A stretch of DNA of 5,996 nucleotides from JBHEPS01 sp046261635 (GTDB lineage Bacteria; Acidobacteriota; Thermoanaerobaculia; Gp7-AA8). The notes under the pieces are model-generated. The model saw only the letters and a list, made by a program, of their open reading frames with translations. It was not told the DNA's origin and did no database searches. The position numbers were made by a program, and so were the translations under genes. Each line of letters opens with the position of its first letter. The first letter of the stretch is position 1. The stretch is taken from positions 1 through 5,996 of the forward strand of contig JBHEOL010000223.1 in assembly GCA_046261635.1 (NCBI GenBank), in the 5' to 3' direction. Below are positions 1 through 5,916 of the stretch, one piece after another.

Positions 1-314
1 CCGCATGGAGCGTAACGCGGCGGACGAAGGAAATCGGTATCCGCATGGCCCTGGGAGCGGGAAGGAAGGAGATCTTTCAGCAGCTTCTCCGCGAAGGGTT
101 GGTGGTCGCGGCGCTGGGCGTGGTGCTCGGGCTGGCGCTCGCGGTTCCCCTCGTGCTCGCGATGCGGTCGATGCTCTTCGGCGTCGAGCCGGGCGACCCG
201 CAAGTCGCAGCATCGGTGGCCGCGATCCTTCTCGTCAGCGTTCTGACCGCAGTCGCCCTCCCCGCTCATCGCGCGACACGAGTCGACCCGAACGTGGCTT
301 TGCGAGAAGAATGA
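1..314 (+). CDS. C-terminal end of an ABC transporter permease (FtsX/MacB type), 5'-truncated by the window edge
   Basis: The reading frame is open from base 3 to the TGA at 312-314, giving about 103 codons. The ATG at 45 is internal, because the frame upstream already reads ...SVTRRTKEIGIRMALGAG, the conserved segment that precedes the last two helices of FtsX-like permeases. Two hydrophobic stretches follow, about LVVAALGVVLGLALAVPLVL and VAASVAAILLVSVLTAVAL, with LFGVEPGDP between them. The protein ends in the family-typical PAHRATRVDPNVALREE, a cytoplasmic tail. Such permeases pair with MacB/LolD-type ATPases to move lipoproteins, peptides or drugs across the envelope by a mechanotransmission mechanism. 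The tail resembles acidobacterial duplicated (ADOP-type) permeases, but the discriminating N-terminal half lies outside the window. An ATPase gene follows 109 bp downstream on the same strand and is a plausible partner. Confidence 0.88.
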   Translation, partial: AWSVTRRTKEIGIRMALGAGRKEIFQQLLREGLVVAALGVVLGLALAVPLVLAMRSMLFGVEPGDPQVAASVAAILLVSVLTAVALPAHRATRVDPNVALREE

Positions 315-423
315 GCGTTACGATCGAATCACGACTCCCTCCTCGCGCCTGACGCCAGACCGCGAGGAGACAGAAAAACACCCGGACCATCTGCACCCAC
401 CATCACCGACGAACTTCACATGA
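315..423 (+). other. Intergenic gap between permease and ATPase genes
   Basis: This 109-bp gap has no convincing gene. It holds a perfect inverted repeat (339-369, listed separately). I looked for a sigma54 -24/-12 pair (GG, ten bases, GC) on the + strand and found none. I also saw no good Shine-Dalgarno close to the ATG at 424: the purine run GAGGAG at 364-369 is more than 50 bases away. The ATPase may therefore be read from the upstream transcript or translated from a weak site. Confidence 0.5.
339..369 (+). terminator. Stem-loop after the permease gene (possible attenuator or 3'-end stabiliser)
   Basis: CTCCTCGCG (339-347) and CGCGAGGAG (361-369) are perfect reverse complements. They give a 9-bp GC-rich stem with a 13-base loop, starting 24 bases after the permease stop. 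The bases that follow (ACAGAAAAACAC) contain no T run on the + strand, so this is not a classical intrinsic terminator. It could slow transcription or protect the 3' end of the permease message, lowering expression of the ATPase-regulator-kinase unit relative to the permease. The structure is seen in the sequence; the function is inferred. Confidence 0.4.
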
Positions 424-1155
424 ATGGACGACACGATGACCCTACCCGCGATCACGCTCCGCAATATCGAAAAATCCTATCCCTACAAAGGCGGTCAGAC
501 CTGGGTGCTACGCCAGATCTCACTCGATGTCCAGGAGGGGGAGTTCGTGTCGATCATGGGACCCTCCGGCTCGGGGAAGTCGACACTCCTCCACATCCTC
601 GGCATGTTCGACAGCGAGTTCAACGGTGAGTACACGCTGTTCGATCAGGCGATCCACTCGCTCAAGCCGAAGCAGATTCTCGACGTGCGGAAGCGGAACA
701 TCGGGTTCGTCTTTCAGAGCTATCACCTGCTCGACGACCTGACCGTCTACGAGAATCTCGAAGCCCCGCTCTCCTATCGCGACATGAAGCGCGTTGAGCG
801 CGAGGCCGTGGTGTGCGAGGCGCTCGACCGCTTCCAGATCGTCGGAAAGAAGGATCTCTACCCCTCGCAGCTGTCGGGTGGGCAGCAGCAGCTGGTCGCC
901 GTCGCGCGGGCGATCGTGGCCGGACCGAGCGTGATTCTCGCCGACGAGCCGACGGGAAACCTTCACTCGGATCAGGGGCGGGAGATCATGGAGCTGTTCG
1001 AGCGGCTCAATCAGGAGGGAACCACGATCATCCAGGTCACGCATTCGGACGTGAACGCGGGGTACGGCCACCGGACGATCCAGCTCGAGGACGGATGGGT
1101 CGTCGGCGAAACGCGGCGCTCTGCTGCGTCCGCGGGTCAGGCACCGCTACAATGA
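424..1155 (+). CDS. ABC transporter ATP-binding protein, MacB/LolD type
   Basis: This is a 243-residue cytoplasmic ATPase that would power a FtsX/MacB-type permease. All nucleotide-binding motifs are present in order: Walker A GPSGSGKS (46-53), Q-loop Q98 in FVFQSYHLLDDLTVYEN, signature LSGGQQQ (150-156), Walker B VILADEP with catalytic E175, and switch H207 in QVTHSD. The D-loop region reads PTGNLHSDQG, with His181 where MacB/LolD proteins usually have Asp. The length fits a single-domain exporter ATPase of about 220-250 residues. The start at ATG 424 is chosen because it is the first ATG in frame; ATG 436 (residue Met5) is an alternative, and neither has a strong ribosome site. The stop codon overlaps the start of the response regulator (ATGA at 1152-1155), which implies translational coupling. 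The likely partner is the permease ending at 314. The substrate cannot be told from the sequence. Confidence 0.95.
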   Translation: MDDTMTLPAITLRNIEKSYPYKGGQTWVLRQISLDVQEGEFVSIMGPSGSGKSTLLHILGMFDSEFNGEYTLFDQAIHSLKPKQILDVRKRNIGFVFQSYHLLDDLTVYENLEAPLSYRDMKRVEREAVVCEALDRFQIVGKKDLYPSQLSGGQQQLVAVARAIVAGPSVILADEPTGNLHSDQGREIMELFERLNQEGTTIIQVTHSDVNAGYGHRTIQLEDGWVVGETRRSAASAGQAPLQ

Positions 1156-2561
1156 CGAGGATGGAACGCACCCTGCCGCGGGAACCGGTCAAGGCGGAGA
1201 GCGCCGGCAACCCCGATCCGCGGATCCTGATCGCGGACGATCAGCTCGGCGTGATCGAAGCCCTTCGGCTCTTCCTCAAGGGCCAGGGATATCAGATCGA
1301 AACCGCCAACTCGCCTGTCGCCGTACTTCAGGCGGTCGAAGCGCGGGCGTTCGACGTGCTGCTGATCGATCTCAACTACACGCGCGACACGACCTCGGGG
1401 AGAGAGGGGCTCGACCTTCTCGCCCAGCTTCACGGGTGGGACAGCACCCTCCCGATCGTCGTGATGACGGCCTGGGCTTCGATCGAGCTGGTCGTCGAGG
1501 CGATGCAGGAAGGGGCGCGCGACTTCGTCCAGAAACCGTGGGACAACGCGCGGCTCCTCACGATCCTGCGCAACCAGGTGGACCTCGGGCGGGCGCTGCG
1601 CAAGGGACAGCGGCTCGAGACGGAGAACCGCCTGCTTCGCGGCGATGGCCCGAGCCTGATCGCCCAGTCCGCCGCCATGAGACCGGTCCTCGAGATCATC
1701 GAGCGCGTCGGCCCCTCCGACGCCAACATTCTGATCCGCGGCGAGAACGGCACGGGAAAGGGCGTCGTGGCTCAGGCCATCCACGCGATCTCCCGCCGCG
1801 CATCCCGTCCGATGGTCGCGGTCAACATCGGCGGGCTCTCGGAAGGCGTCTTCGAGAGCGAGCTGTTCGGCCACGTCCGCGGCGCGTTCACCGATGCGAA
1901 ATCGGACCGCGTCGGCCGATTCGAGCTCGCCGAGGGAGGAACGCTCTTTCTCGACGAGATCGCGAATCTCACGATGCAGCAACAGGCCAAGCTGCTCCGC
2001 GTTCTCGAGATGGGCGAGTACGAGCGCGTCGGATCCTCGCAGACCCGGAAGGCTGATTTCCGCCTGCTCTCCGCCACGAACGCGCCGCTCGAACAGGAAG
2101 TCGAGAACGGCCGGTTCCGTCAGGACCTCCTCTTCAGGCTCAATACGGTCGAGATCCGGATCCCTCCCATTCGCGACCGGCGCGACGATATCCCCGCGCT
2201 CGCCGGCCATTTCCTTCAGCAGCATGCGATGCGATACCGGAAGTCGATCGAGGGATTCGAGGACGGGGCGATGAAACAGCTCCTCCAGCACGCATGGCCG
2301 GGGAACGTCCGGGAGCTCGATCACGCGATCGAGCGAGCCGTCCTGATGTCGACCGCTTCCATGATCCGATCGTCGGATCTCGGCCTTCAGGTGCCGGCCG
2401 ATTCCACGACCAGGATCGAGGAGATGAGCCTGGAGGATGTCGAGGCGCTTCTGATCAAGAAGTCCCTCGTCCGGTACGACGGAAACGTGAGCCGCGCGGC
2501 AGAAGCGCTCGGGTTGAGCCGGAGTGCGCTCTACCGCCGCCTGCAGCGATACGGCCTATGA
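1152..2561 (+). CDS. Sigma54-dependent response regulator, NtrC class (receiver, AAA+, Fis-type HTH)
   Basis: This is a 469-residue transcription activator. The receiver domain (about 24-135) has the acidic pair D29-D30, phospho-acceptor D73 in LLIDLNYTRDTTSG, T106 in VVMTAWAS and K128 in FVQKPW. The AAA+ domain (about 168-395) has a Walker A-like GENGTGKG (197-204), the sigma54-contact loop GAFTDA (244-249, canonical GAFTGA), Walker B GGTLFLDE (262-269), and the FRQDLLFRLN and WPGNVREL segments. The C-terminal 43 residues form a Fis-type DNA-binding helix-turn-helix (NVSRAAEALGLSRSALYRRLQ). ATG 1152 is chosen because it forms an ATGA overlap with the ATPase stop; ATG 1161 is an alternative and would remove only three residues. 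The gene in turn overlaps the kinase by ATGA. When phosphorylated it should oligomerise and use ATP to open sigma54 promoters. A likely target is the exporter locus, but no sigma54 promoter was found in this window. Confidence 0.95.
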   Translation: MTRMERTLPREPVKAESAGNPDPRILIADDQLGVIEALRLFLKGQGYQIETANSPVAVLQAVEARAFDVLLIDLNYTRDTTSGREGLDLLAQLHGWDSTLPIVVMTAWASIELVVEAMQEGARDFVQKPWDNARLLTILRNQVDLGRALRKGQRLETENRLLRGDGPSLIAQSAAMRPVLEIIERVGPSDANILIRGENGTGKGVVAQAIHAISRRASRPMVAVNIGGLSEGVFESELFGHVRGAFTDAKSDRVGRFELAEGGTLFLDEIANLTMQQQAKLLRVLEMGEYERVGSSQTRKADFRLLSATNAPLEQEVENGRFRQDLLFRLNTVEIRIPPIRDRRDDIPALAGHFLQQHAMRYRKSIEGFEDGAMKQLLQHAWPGNVRELDHAIERAVLMSTASMIRSSDLGLQVPADSTTRIEEMSLEDVEALLIKKSLVRYDGNVSRAAEALGLSRSALYRRLQRYGL

Positions 2562-3895
2562 GCCCCGCGGGGAGGAACCGCCGGAAGCGGATCGGATACG
2601 AGCGGCGCATCCTCCTCGCAGCGACCCTGGTTGCCCTCCCGCCCGTCGCGGCGGCGCTGCTTCTCGCCTGGCTCGGCCCGTTCAGCAGGCAGCTCCAATG
2701 GTCGGTCACCGCACTGATCGCGGGAGCCCTGACCGTCGCCCTCCTCGCACTGCACGAGCAACTCGTCCACCCCCTCCGAACGCTGTCGAACATGCTGGCG
2801 GCCCTGCGCGAAGAGGACTACTCGATCCGCAGCCGCACCGCGGGAGGGTCGGACGCTCTCGCCGAGGTGATGTTCGAGGTCAATGAGCTCAGCGCGATGC
2901 TCAAGGAGCGGCGCCTCGACGCGATGGAGGCGACCGCCCTCGTCTCCGCCGTGATCTCGGAGATCGACGCCGCGATCTTCGTCTTCGACGGAAGCGAGCG
3001 CTTGAAGCTGGTCAACCGCGCTGGAGAGCGCCTCCTCGACCGCACCTCGGAGCGCCTCATCGGCCTCGAGGCAGAGGAGGTCGGCCTCGTCGATCTCCTC
3101 CGCGGCGCGCCGGCTGGCATGGTCGATCGCTCTTTCCCCGGAGGAAGCGGGCGGTTCGGCTATCGGACGTCCCAGGTCCGCGAGAAGGGCCTCCCGCACA
3201 GGCTGCTCGTCATGGCTGATCTGAGCCGCGCGCTGCGCGAGGAGGAACGGCAGGCGTGGCAGCGGCTCGTCCGCGTCATCGGGCACGAGCTGAACAATTC
3301 ACTCGCCCCGATCAAGTCGATCTCCGAGAGCCTCGAGGGCGTCATCTCCCGAGACCCGCTCCCCGAGGACTGGCGCGACGACGTGAGCCGCGGACTCGGT
3401 GTCATCGCATCACGGTCCGATGCGCTCACGCGATTCATGAACGCCTACGCGACGCTGACGCGGCTCCCCCCTCCCAACCGCACGCTCACCGACCTCGGCG
3501 CTCTCATCGAGCGCGTCGTCACTCTCGAGAGACGTCTCCCCGTCCGGGTCGGCCAGGGTCCATCGATGCGGGTTCGCGTCGATGCCGCCCAGATCGAACA
3601 GCTCCTCATCAACCTGCTCAAGAACGCCGCCGACGCGGCGCTCGAGACTTCGGGCGAGGTCGAGATCACGTGGCGCCGCCGCCCGGGACAAGTCGAGATC
3701 TCGATTCTCGACGAAGGAGGGGGGATCGCCGGAGGAACCAACCTCTTCGTTCCCTTCTACACGACCAAGCCGGGGGGAACGGGGATCGGCCTCGTCCTGA
3801 GCCGTCAGATCGCCGAGGCCCACGGCGGCACGCTGACCCTGGAGAACCGCGAAGACCGGAGCGGGTGCGAGGCGGTGCTGAGATTGCCGTTGTAG
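2558..3895 (+). CDS. Membrane sensor histidine kinase, NtrY/NtrB-like (HAMP-PAS-HisKA-HATPase)
   Basis: This is a 445-residue kinase and the probable partner of the preceding regulator. A basic N terminus leads into two hydrophobic helices at about 18-38 and 48-65, joined by only about nine residues, so there is essentially no periplasmic sensor domain. A HAMP-like linker follows (about 66-118), then a PAS-like region (about 125-225, SEIDAAIFVFDGSERLKLVNRAG). The phospho-accepting H243 lies in RVIGHELNNSLAPIKS. The ATP-binding part shows the N box LLINLLKNAADA (N356), DEGGGI (385-390, the DxGxG box), FVPFYTTK (397-404) and GGTGIGLVLSRQIAEAHGG. The HELNNSLAPI H-box is typical of NtrY/NtrB-type kinases, which pair with NtrC-class regulators. 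ATG 2558 is chosen because it overlaps the regulator's TGA (ATGA); the frame is open further upstream, but that would overlap the regulator by more than 260 bp. The cue is probably sensed within the membrane or by the PAS domain. Confidence 0.94.
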   Translation: MSPAGRNRRKRIGYERRILLAATLVALPPVAAALLLAWLGPFSRQLQWSVTALIAGALTVALLALHEQLVHPLRTLSNMLAALREEDYSIRSRTAGGSDALAEVMFEVNELSAMLKERRLDAMEATALVSAVISEIDAAIFVFDGSERLKLVNRAGERLLDRTSERLIGLEAEEVGLVDLLRGAPAGMVDRSFPGGSGRFGYRTSQVREKGLPHRLLVMADLSRALREEERQAWQRLVRVIGHELNNSLAPIKSISESLEGVISRDPLPEDWRDDVSRGLGVIASRSDALTRFMNAYATLTRLPPPNRTLTDLGALIERVVTLERRLPVRVGQGPSMRVRVDAAQIEQLLINLLKNAADAALETSGEVEITWRRRPGQVEISILDEGGGIAGGTNLFVPFYTTKPGGTGIGLVLSRQIAEAHGGTLTLENREDRSGCEAVLRLPL

Positions 3896-3917
3896 GGGGC
3901 GAGGGGCCAGAGGCTAG

Positions 3918-4024
3918 GGCAAGGCAGAAGTCAGAAGGCAGAAGTAAAGTCAAAGGCAAAACAGATCCGGAGGGCCGTACCTTTGTTTTTGCCTTTACTT
4001 CTGCCTTCTGCCTTCTGCCTTGCC
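3918..4024. repeat. Palindromic heptamer-arm element, copy 1 (upstream of nadB)
   Basis: The left arm 3918-3949 reads GGC, then AAGGCAG, AAGTCAG, AAGGCAG and AAGTAAAG. The right arm 3993-4024 reads CTTTACTT, then three CTGCCTT units and GCC. The arms pair over 32 bp with a single mismatch, at the variant AAGTCAG unit. The central 43 bp (3950-3992) is unlike the core of the two downstream copies. Part of it can extend the pairing with a small bulge, since AAGGCAAAACA in the left half faces TTTGTTTTTGCC in the right half. It codes for nothing plausible. It could be a dispersed REP-like or MITE-like element, or act as an mRNA hairpin between operons; the sequence cannot decide. Confidence 0.85.
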
Positions 4025-4025
4025 T

Positions 4026-4031
4026 TACAAT
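4026..4031 (+). promoter_or_regulatory. Possible -10 box placed for a leaderless nadB transcript
   Basis: TACAAT matches a sigma70-type -10 consensus at five of six positions and ends six bases before the nadB ATG at 4038. A start site seven bases downstream of the box would begin the message at the ATG itself, so translation would be leaderless. This agrees with the absence of any Shine-Dalgarno upstream of the ATG. No convincing -35 box is seen at 16-18 bp spacing, because that position lies inside the CTGCCTT arm of the repeat. The box is visible; the promoter role is inferred. Confidence 0.4.
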
Positions 4032-4037
4032 CCCGGC

Positions 4038-5705
4038 ATGCTGAAACCACGCGAGCACGTTCCTGCGCTGATCATCGGGACGGGGATCGCCGGGCTGACG
4101 GCGGCGCTGGTGCTGGCGCAGAGCGGCACCGAGGTGCTGCTGGTGACGAAGGCGTCTGATCCGGCGGACTGCAACACGTTCTGGGCGCAGGGAGGGATCA
4201 TCTACCAGGGTGAAGGGGACACGACGGCGAAGTTGGTCGACGACATCATCCGGGCGGGGGCTGGTCTCTGCAATGACGACGCGGTGCGGTTTCTTGCGGC
4301 CGAGGGGCCGCGAGTCGTCGAGAAGGTGCTGCTCGACGAGGTTCATGTCCCCTTCTCGACGACGGGAGACGGCGAGCTCGATCTGACGCAGGAGGGGGCG
4401 CACTCGGTTTCGCGGATCATCCACGCGGGCGACTCGACCGGGCGCGCGATCGAGATCGCGATGCTGAACCGGGTCCGCAACGAGCCGCGAATCCGGCTGC
4501 TGACGGACATGACGGCGACCGACCTGCTGACCACGCAGCACCATCCCGCGGACATCCAGGTCCGGTACGGGCTCGAGAATGAGTGCGTCGGCGCGTACCT
4601 GCTCGACAACCGGACGAATCAGGTCCATACCGTCTTCGCCGACTACACCATCCTCGCGACCGGGGGGATCGGACGGGTCTATCTGCACACGACGAACACG
4701 CGCCACTCGATCGGCGACGGCGTCGTGATGGCGCACCGCGCCGGCGCAAAGATCATGAACGCCGAGTACGTGCAGTTCCACCCGACCGCGCTCGCGCAGA
4801 AGGCCGAGAATCACTTCCTCATCTCCGAGGCGCTCCGGGGAGAGGGAGCGCGCCTGATGAATCAGAAGGGTGAGTACTTCATGGACAAGTACGCTCCCGA
4901 GCTGAAGGATCTGGCGCCGCGCGACATCGTCACGAGAGCGATCGTCGAGGAGATGACGGCGCGGAAGGAAACGCACGTCTTTCTCGATCTCGCGCATTTC
5001 TACGATGGTGAGGAACCGATCGCGGAACGCTTTCCGACGATCTCGGCCGAGTGCGCCACGATGGGGATCGACATCGCGCGCGACCCGATCCCGGTCGTTC
5101 CGGCCGCGCATTACTTCTGCGGCGGCATTCTCGTGAACACGTTCGGAGAGTCGACCATCCGCCGCCTCTACGCGATCGGAGAGACTTCCTGCAGCGGCGT
5201 GCACGGCGCGAATCGCCTCGCGTCGACCTCGCTGCTCGAAGGGCTGACGTGGGGCTATTACGCGGCGATCTCGATCGGCGAAAAGCTCGCGACCCCCACG
5301 GCGACTCCGGCGGGAACGTCGAGCGGAGCGCCCGCGGTGCGGCGCGCCTACTCATCGCGCGAGACCGGGATCGGCCCGCTCCCGACCGCCTTTCTTTCCT
5401 CGATCCCCGACTGGCAGCCGCCCGGCACGGAGGAGATGGAGGATCCCGCCCTCATTCTCCAGGACTGGACCACGATCCAGCACACGATGTGGAACTACGT
5501 CGGCATCGTCCGCACCTATGAGCGGCTCGAGCGCGCGGCAGCCGACATGAGCGAGCTCGGGCACCGCCTCACCCGCTACTACCACCAGGCGCGCATCTCG
5601 AAGGAGATCATCGAGCTGTTCCACGGCCAGAACATGGCGACGATCGTCGCGAACGCGGCGATCCGGAACCCGGTGAGCCGGGGGGCGCATTTCAGGAAGG
5701 ACTGA
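4038..5705 (+). CDS. nadB: L-aspartate oxidase (NadB)
   Basis: This 555-residue FAD enzyme oxidises L-aspartate to iminoaspartate, which quinolinate synthase (NadA) uses in de novo NAD synthesis in the cytoplasm. The dinucleotide-binding motif GTGIAGL (14-20) is followed by NTFWAQGG (46-53). Family active-site segments are present: QEGAHSVSR with E119 and H122, QFHPTAL with H248, LAPRD with R295, HYFCGG with H358 and GETSCSGVHGANR (381-393). These match positions known to matter in E. coli NadB. The C-terminal helical domain (PALILQDWTTIQHTMWNYVGIVRT) confirms NadB rather than succinate dehydrogenase SdhA. The linker at about 415-460 is rich in Ala, Thr, Pro and Gly. The protein stops at SRGAHFRKD, where homologues usually continue with a DYP/DFP-like tail. 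ATG 4038 is chosen; a TTG at 4020 lies inside the repeat arm. nadA and nadC are not in the window, and repeats flank the gene on both sides. Confidence 0.96.
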   Translation: MLKPREHVPALIIGTGIAGLTAALVLAQSGTEVLLVTKASDPADCNTFWAQGGIIYQGEGDTTAKLVDDIIRAGAGLCNDDAVRFLAAEGPRVVEKVLLDEVHVPFSTTGDGELDLTQEGAHSVSRIIHAGDSTGRAIEIAMLNRVRNEPRIRLLTDMTATDLLTTQHHPADIQVRYGLENECVGAYLLDNRTNQVHTVFADYTILATGGIGRVYLHTTNTRHSIGDGVVMAHRAGAKIMNAEYVQFHPTALAQKAENHFLISEALRGEGARLMNQKGEYFMDKYAPELKDLAPRDIVTRAIVEEMTARKETHVFLDLAHFYDGEEPIAERFPTISAECATMGIDIARDPIPVVPAAHYFCGGILVNTFGESTIRRLYAIGETSCSGVHGANRLASTSLLEGLTWGYYAAISIGEKLATPTATPAGTSSGAPAVRRAYSSRETGIGPLPTAFLSSIPDWQPPGTEEMEDPALILQDWTTIQHTMWNYVGIVRTYERLERAAADMSELGHRLTRYYHQARISKEIIELFHGQNMATIVANAAIRNPVSRGAHFRKD

Positions 5706-5738
5706 GAAGCAAGGCAGAAGGCAGAAGGCAGAAGGCAG
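5695..5738 (+). repeat. Direct repeat, first copy (includes the nadB stop codon)
   Basis: A 44-bp stretch, GGAAGGACTGAGAAGC plus four AAGGCAG heptamers, is identical to 5873-5916. The first eleven bases code for the end of nadB, including its TGA. With one heptamer allowed as a copy-number difference, the match runs on through AAGTAAAGTCAAAA in both copies and stops exactly where the two cores point in opposite directions. Confidence 0.9.
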
Positions 5739-5839
5739 AAGGCAGAAGTAAAGTCAAAAGCAAGACAACAACAGAGGCACAGTTGAGTTGCCGTTGGTTT
5801 TGACTTTACTTCTGCCTTCTGCCTTCTGACTTCTGACTT
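5711..5839. repeat. Palindromic heptamer-arm element, copy 2 (just after nadB)
   Basis: The left arm has five perfect AAGGCAG units (5711-5745) followed by AAGTAAAGTCAAAA (5746-5759). The right arm is TTTTGACTTTACTT (5798-5811), two CTGCCTT units and two CTGACTT variants (to 5839). Pairing 5718-5759 with 5798-5839 gives a 42-bp stem with two mismatches around a 38-bp core (5760-5797, GCAAGACAACAACAG... to ...GCCGTTGG). The core can form a small inner stem (CAACAAC with GTT and GTTG, 2-base bulge). The left arm begins five bases after the nadB stop, so the nadB message would end in a very long hairpin. Confidence 0.9.
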
Positions 5840-5852
5840 TCTAGAACAGCTT

Positions 5853-5870
5853 TCCCCCACCTCCCCCACC
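5853..5870. repeat. Two-copy 9-bp C-rich tandem repeat in the spacer
   Basis: TCCCCCACC occurs twice in tandem (5853-5861 and 5862-5870). It lies in the short spacer between palindromic copies 2 and 3. On the - strand it reads as G runs (GG, GGGGG, GG, GGGGG), which could at most support a two-layer G-quadruplex. No function is evident. Confidence 0.6.
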
Positions 5871-5872
5871 CT

Positions 5873-5916
5873 GGAAGGACTGAGAAGCAAGGCAGAAGGC
5901 AGAAGGCAGAAGGCAG
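5873..5916 (+). repeat. Direct repeat, second copy of the nadB-end sequence
   Basis: This is identical over 44 bp to 5695-5738: GGAAGGACTGAGAAGC followed by four AAGGCAG units. No coding frame precedes it, so the GGAAGGACTGA here is a non-coding copy of the nadB 3' end. Alternatively the 16 bp is part of the element itself, which happened to supply the nadB stop. Confidence 0.9.

Larger units (their letters stand above)
3896..4037. other. Intergenic region between the kinase gene and nadB
   Basis: These 142 bp hold no gene. A purine-rich leader (3896-3917) precedes palindromic element copy 1 (3918-4024), which is followed at once by a TACAAT box and the nadB ATG. The large hairpin would form in any transcript reading through from the kinase gene. 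It may separate the regulatory operon from nadB, although it lacks a T run after the stem. Confidence 0.7.

Noticed and set aside
315..423. Sigma54 promoter ahead of the ATPase
   Set aside because: No GG-N10-GC pair was found around the available GG sites in this gap on the + strand.
813..1151. Upstream extension of the response regulator frame
   Set aside because: The added residues are an out-of-frame reading of the ATPase gene and precede the receiver domain without homology; the ATGA overlap gives a natural start at 1152.
1137..2324. 395-codon open frame on the - strand
   Set aside because: It is antisense to the response regulator, whose domains are fully intact. It shows no family features.
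2294..2557. Upstream extension of the kinase frame
   Set aside because: The extension overlaps the AAA+/HTH coding region and yields Arg/Asp-rich nonsense; ATG 2558 forms the ATGA overlap and leads directly into the membrane helices.
3918..4024. Classical rho-independent terminator after the kinase gene
   Set aside because: The stem is very long and not GC-dense, and no T run follows it on the + strand (GCCTTACAATCCC). It may still affect transcription, but not by the standard signature.
4020..4037. TTG start for nadB at 4020
   Set aside because: It lies inside the repeat arm and overlaps the TACAAT box; ATG 4038 gives a normal NadB N terminus before the FAD motif.
3666..5204. 512-codon open frame on the - strand across nadB and the repeat
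   Set aside because: It is antisense to nadB and the kinase end, has Arg/Asp-rich low-complexity translation, no recognisable domain, and runs through the repeat. It is a shadow of high-GC coding sequence.
5579..5890. Small - strand frame of 103 codons over the nadB end and repeat
   Set aside because: It contains heptamer-derived peptide (SAFCLLPSAFCL) and antisense nadB; it is not a credible protein.
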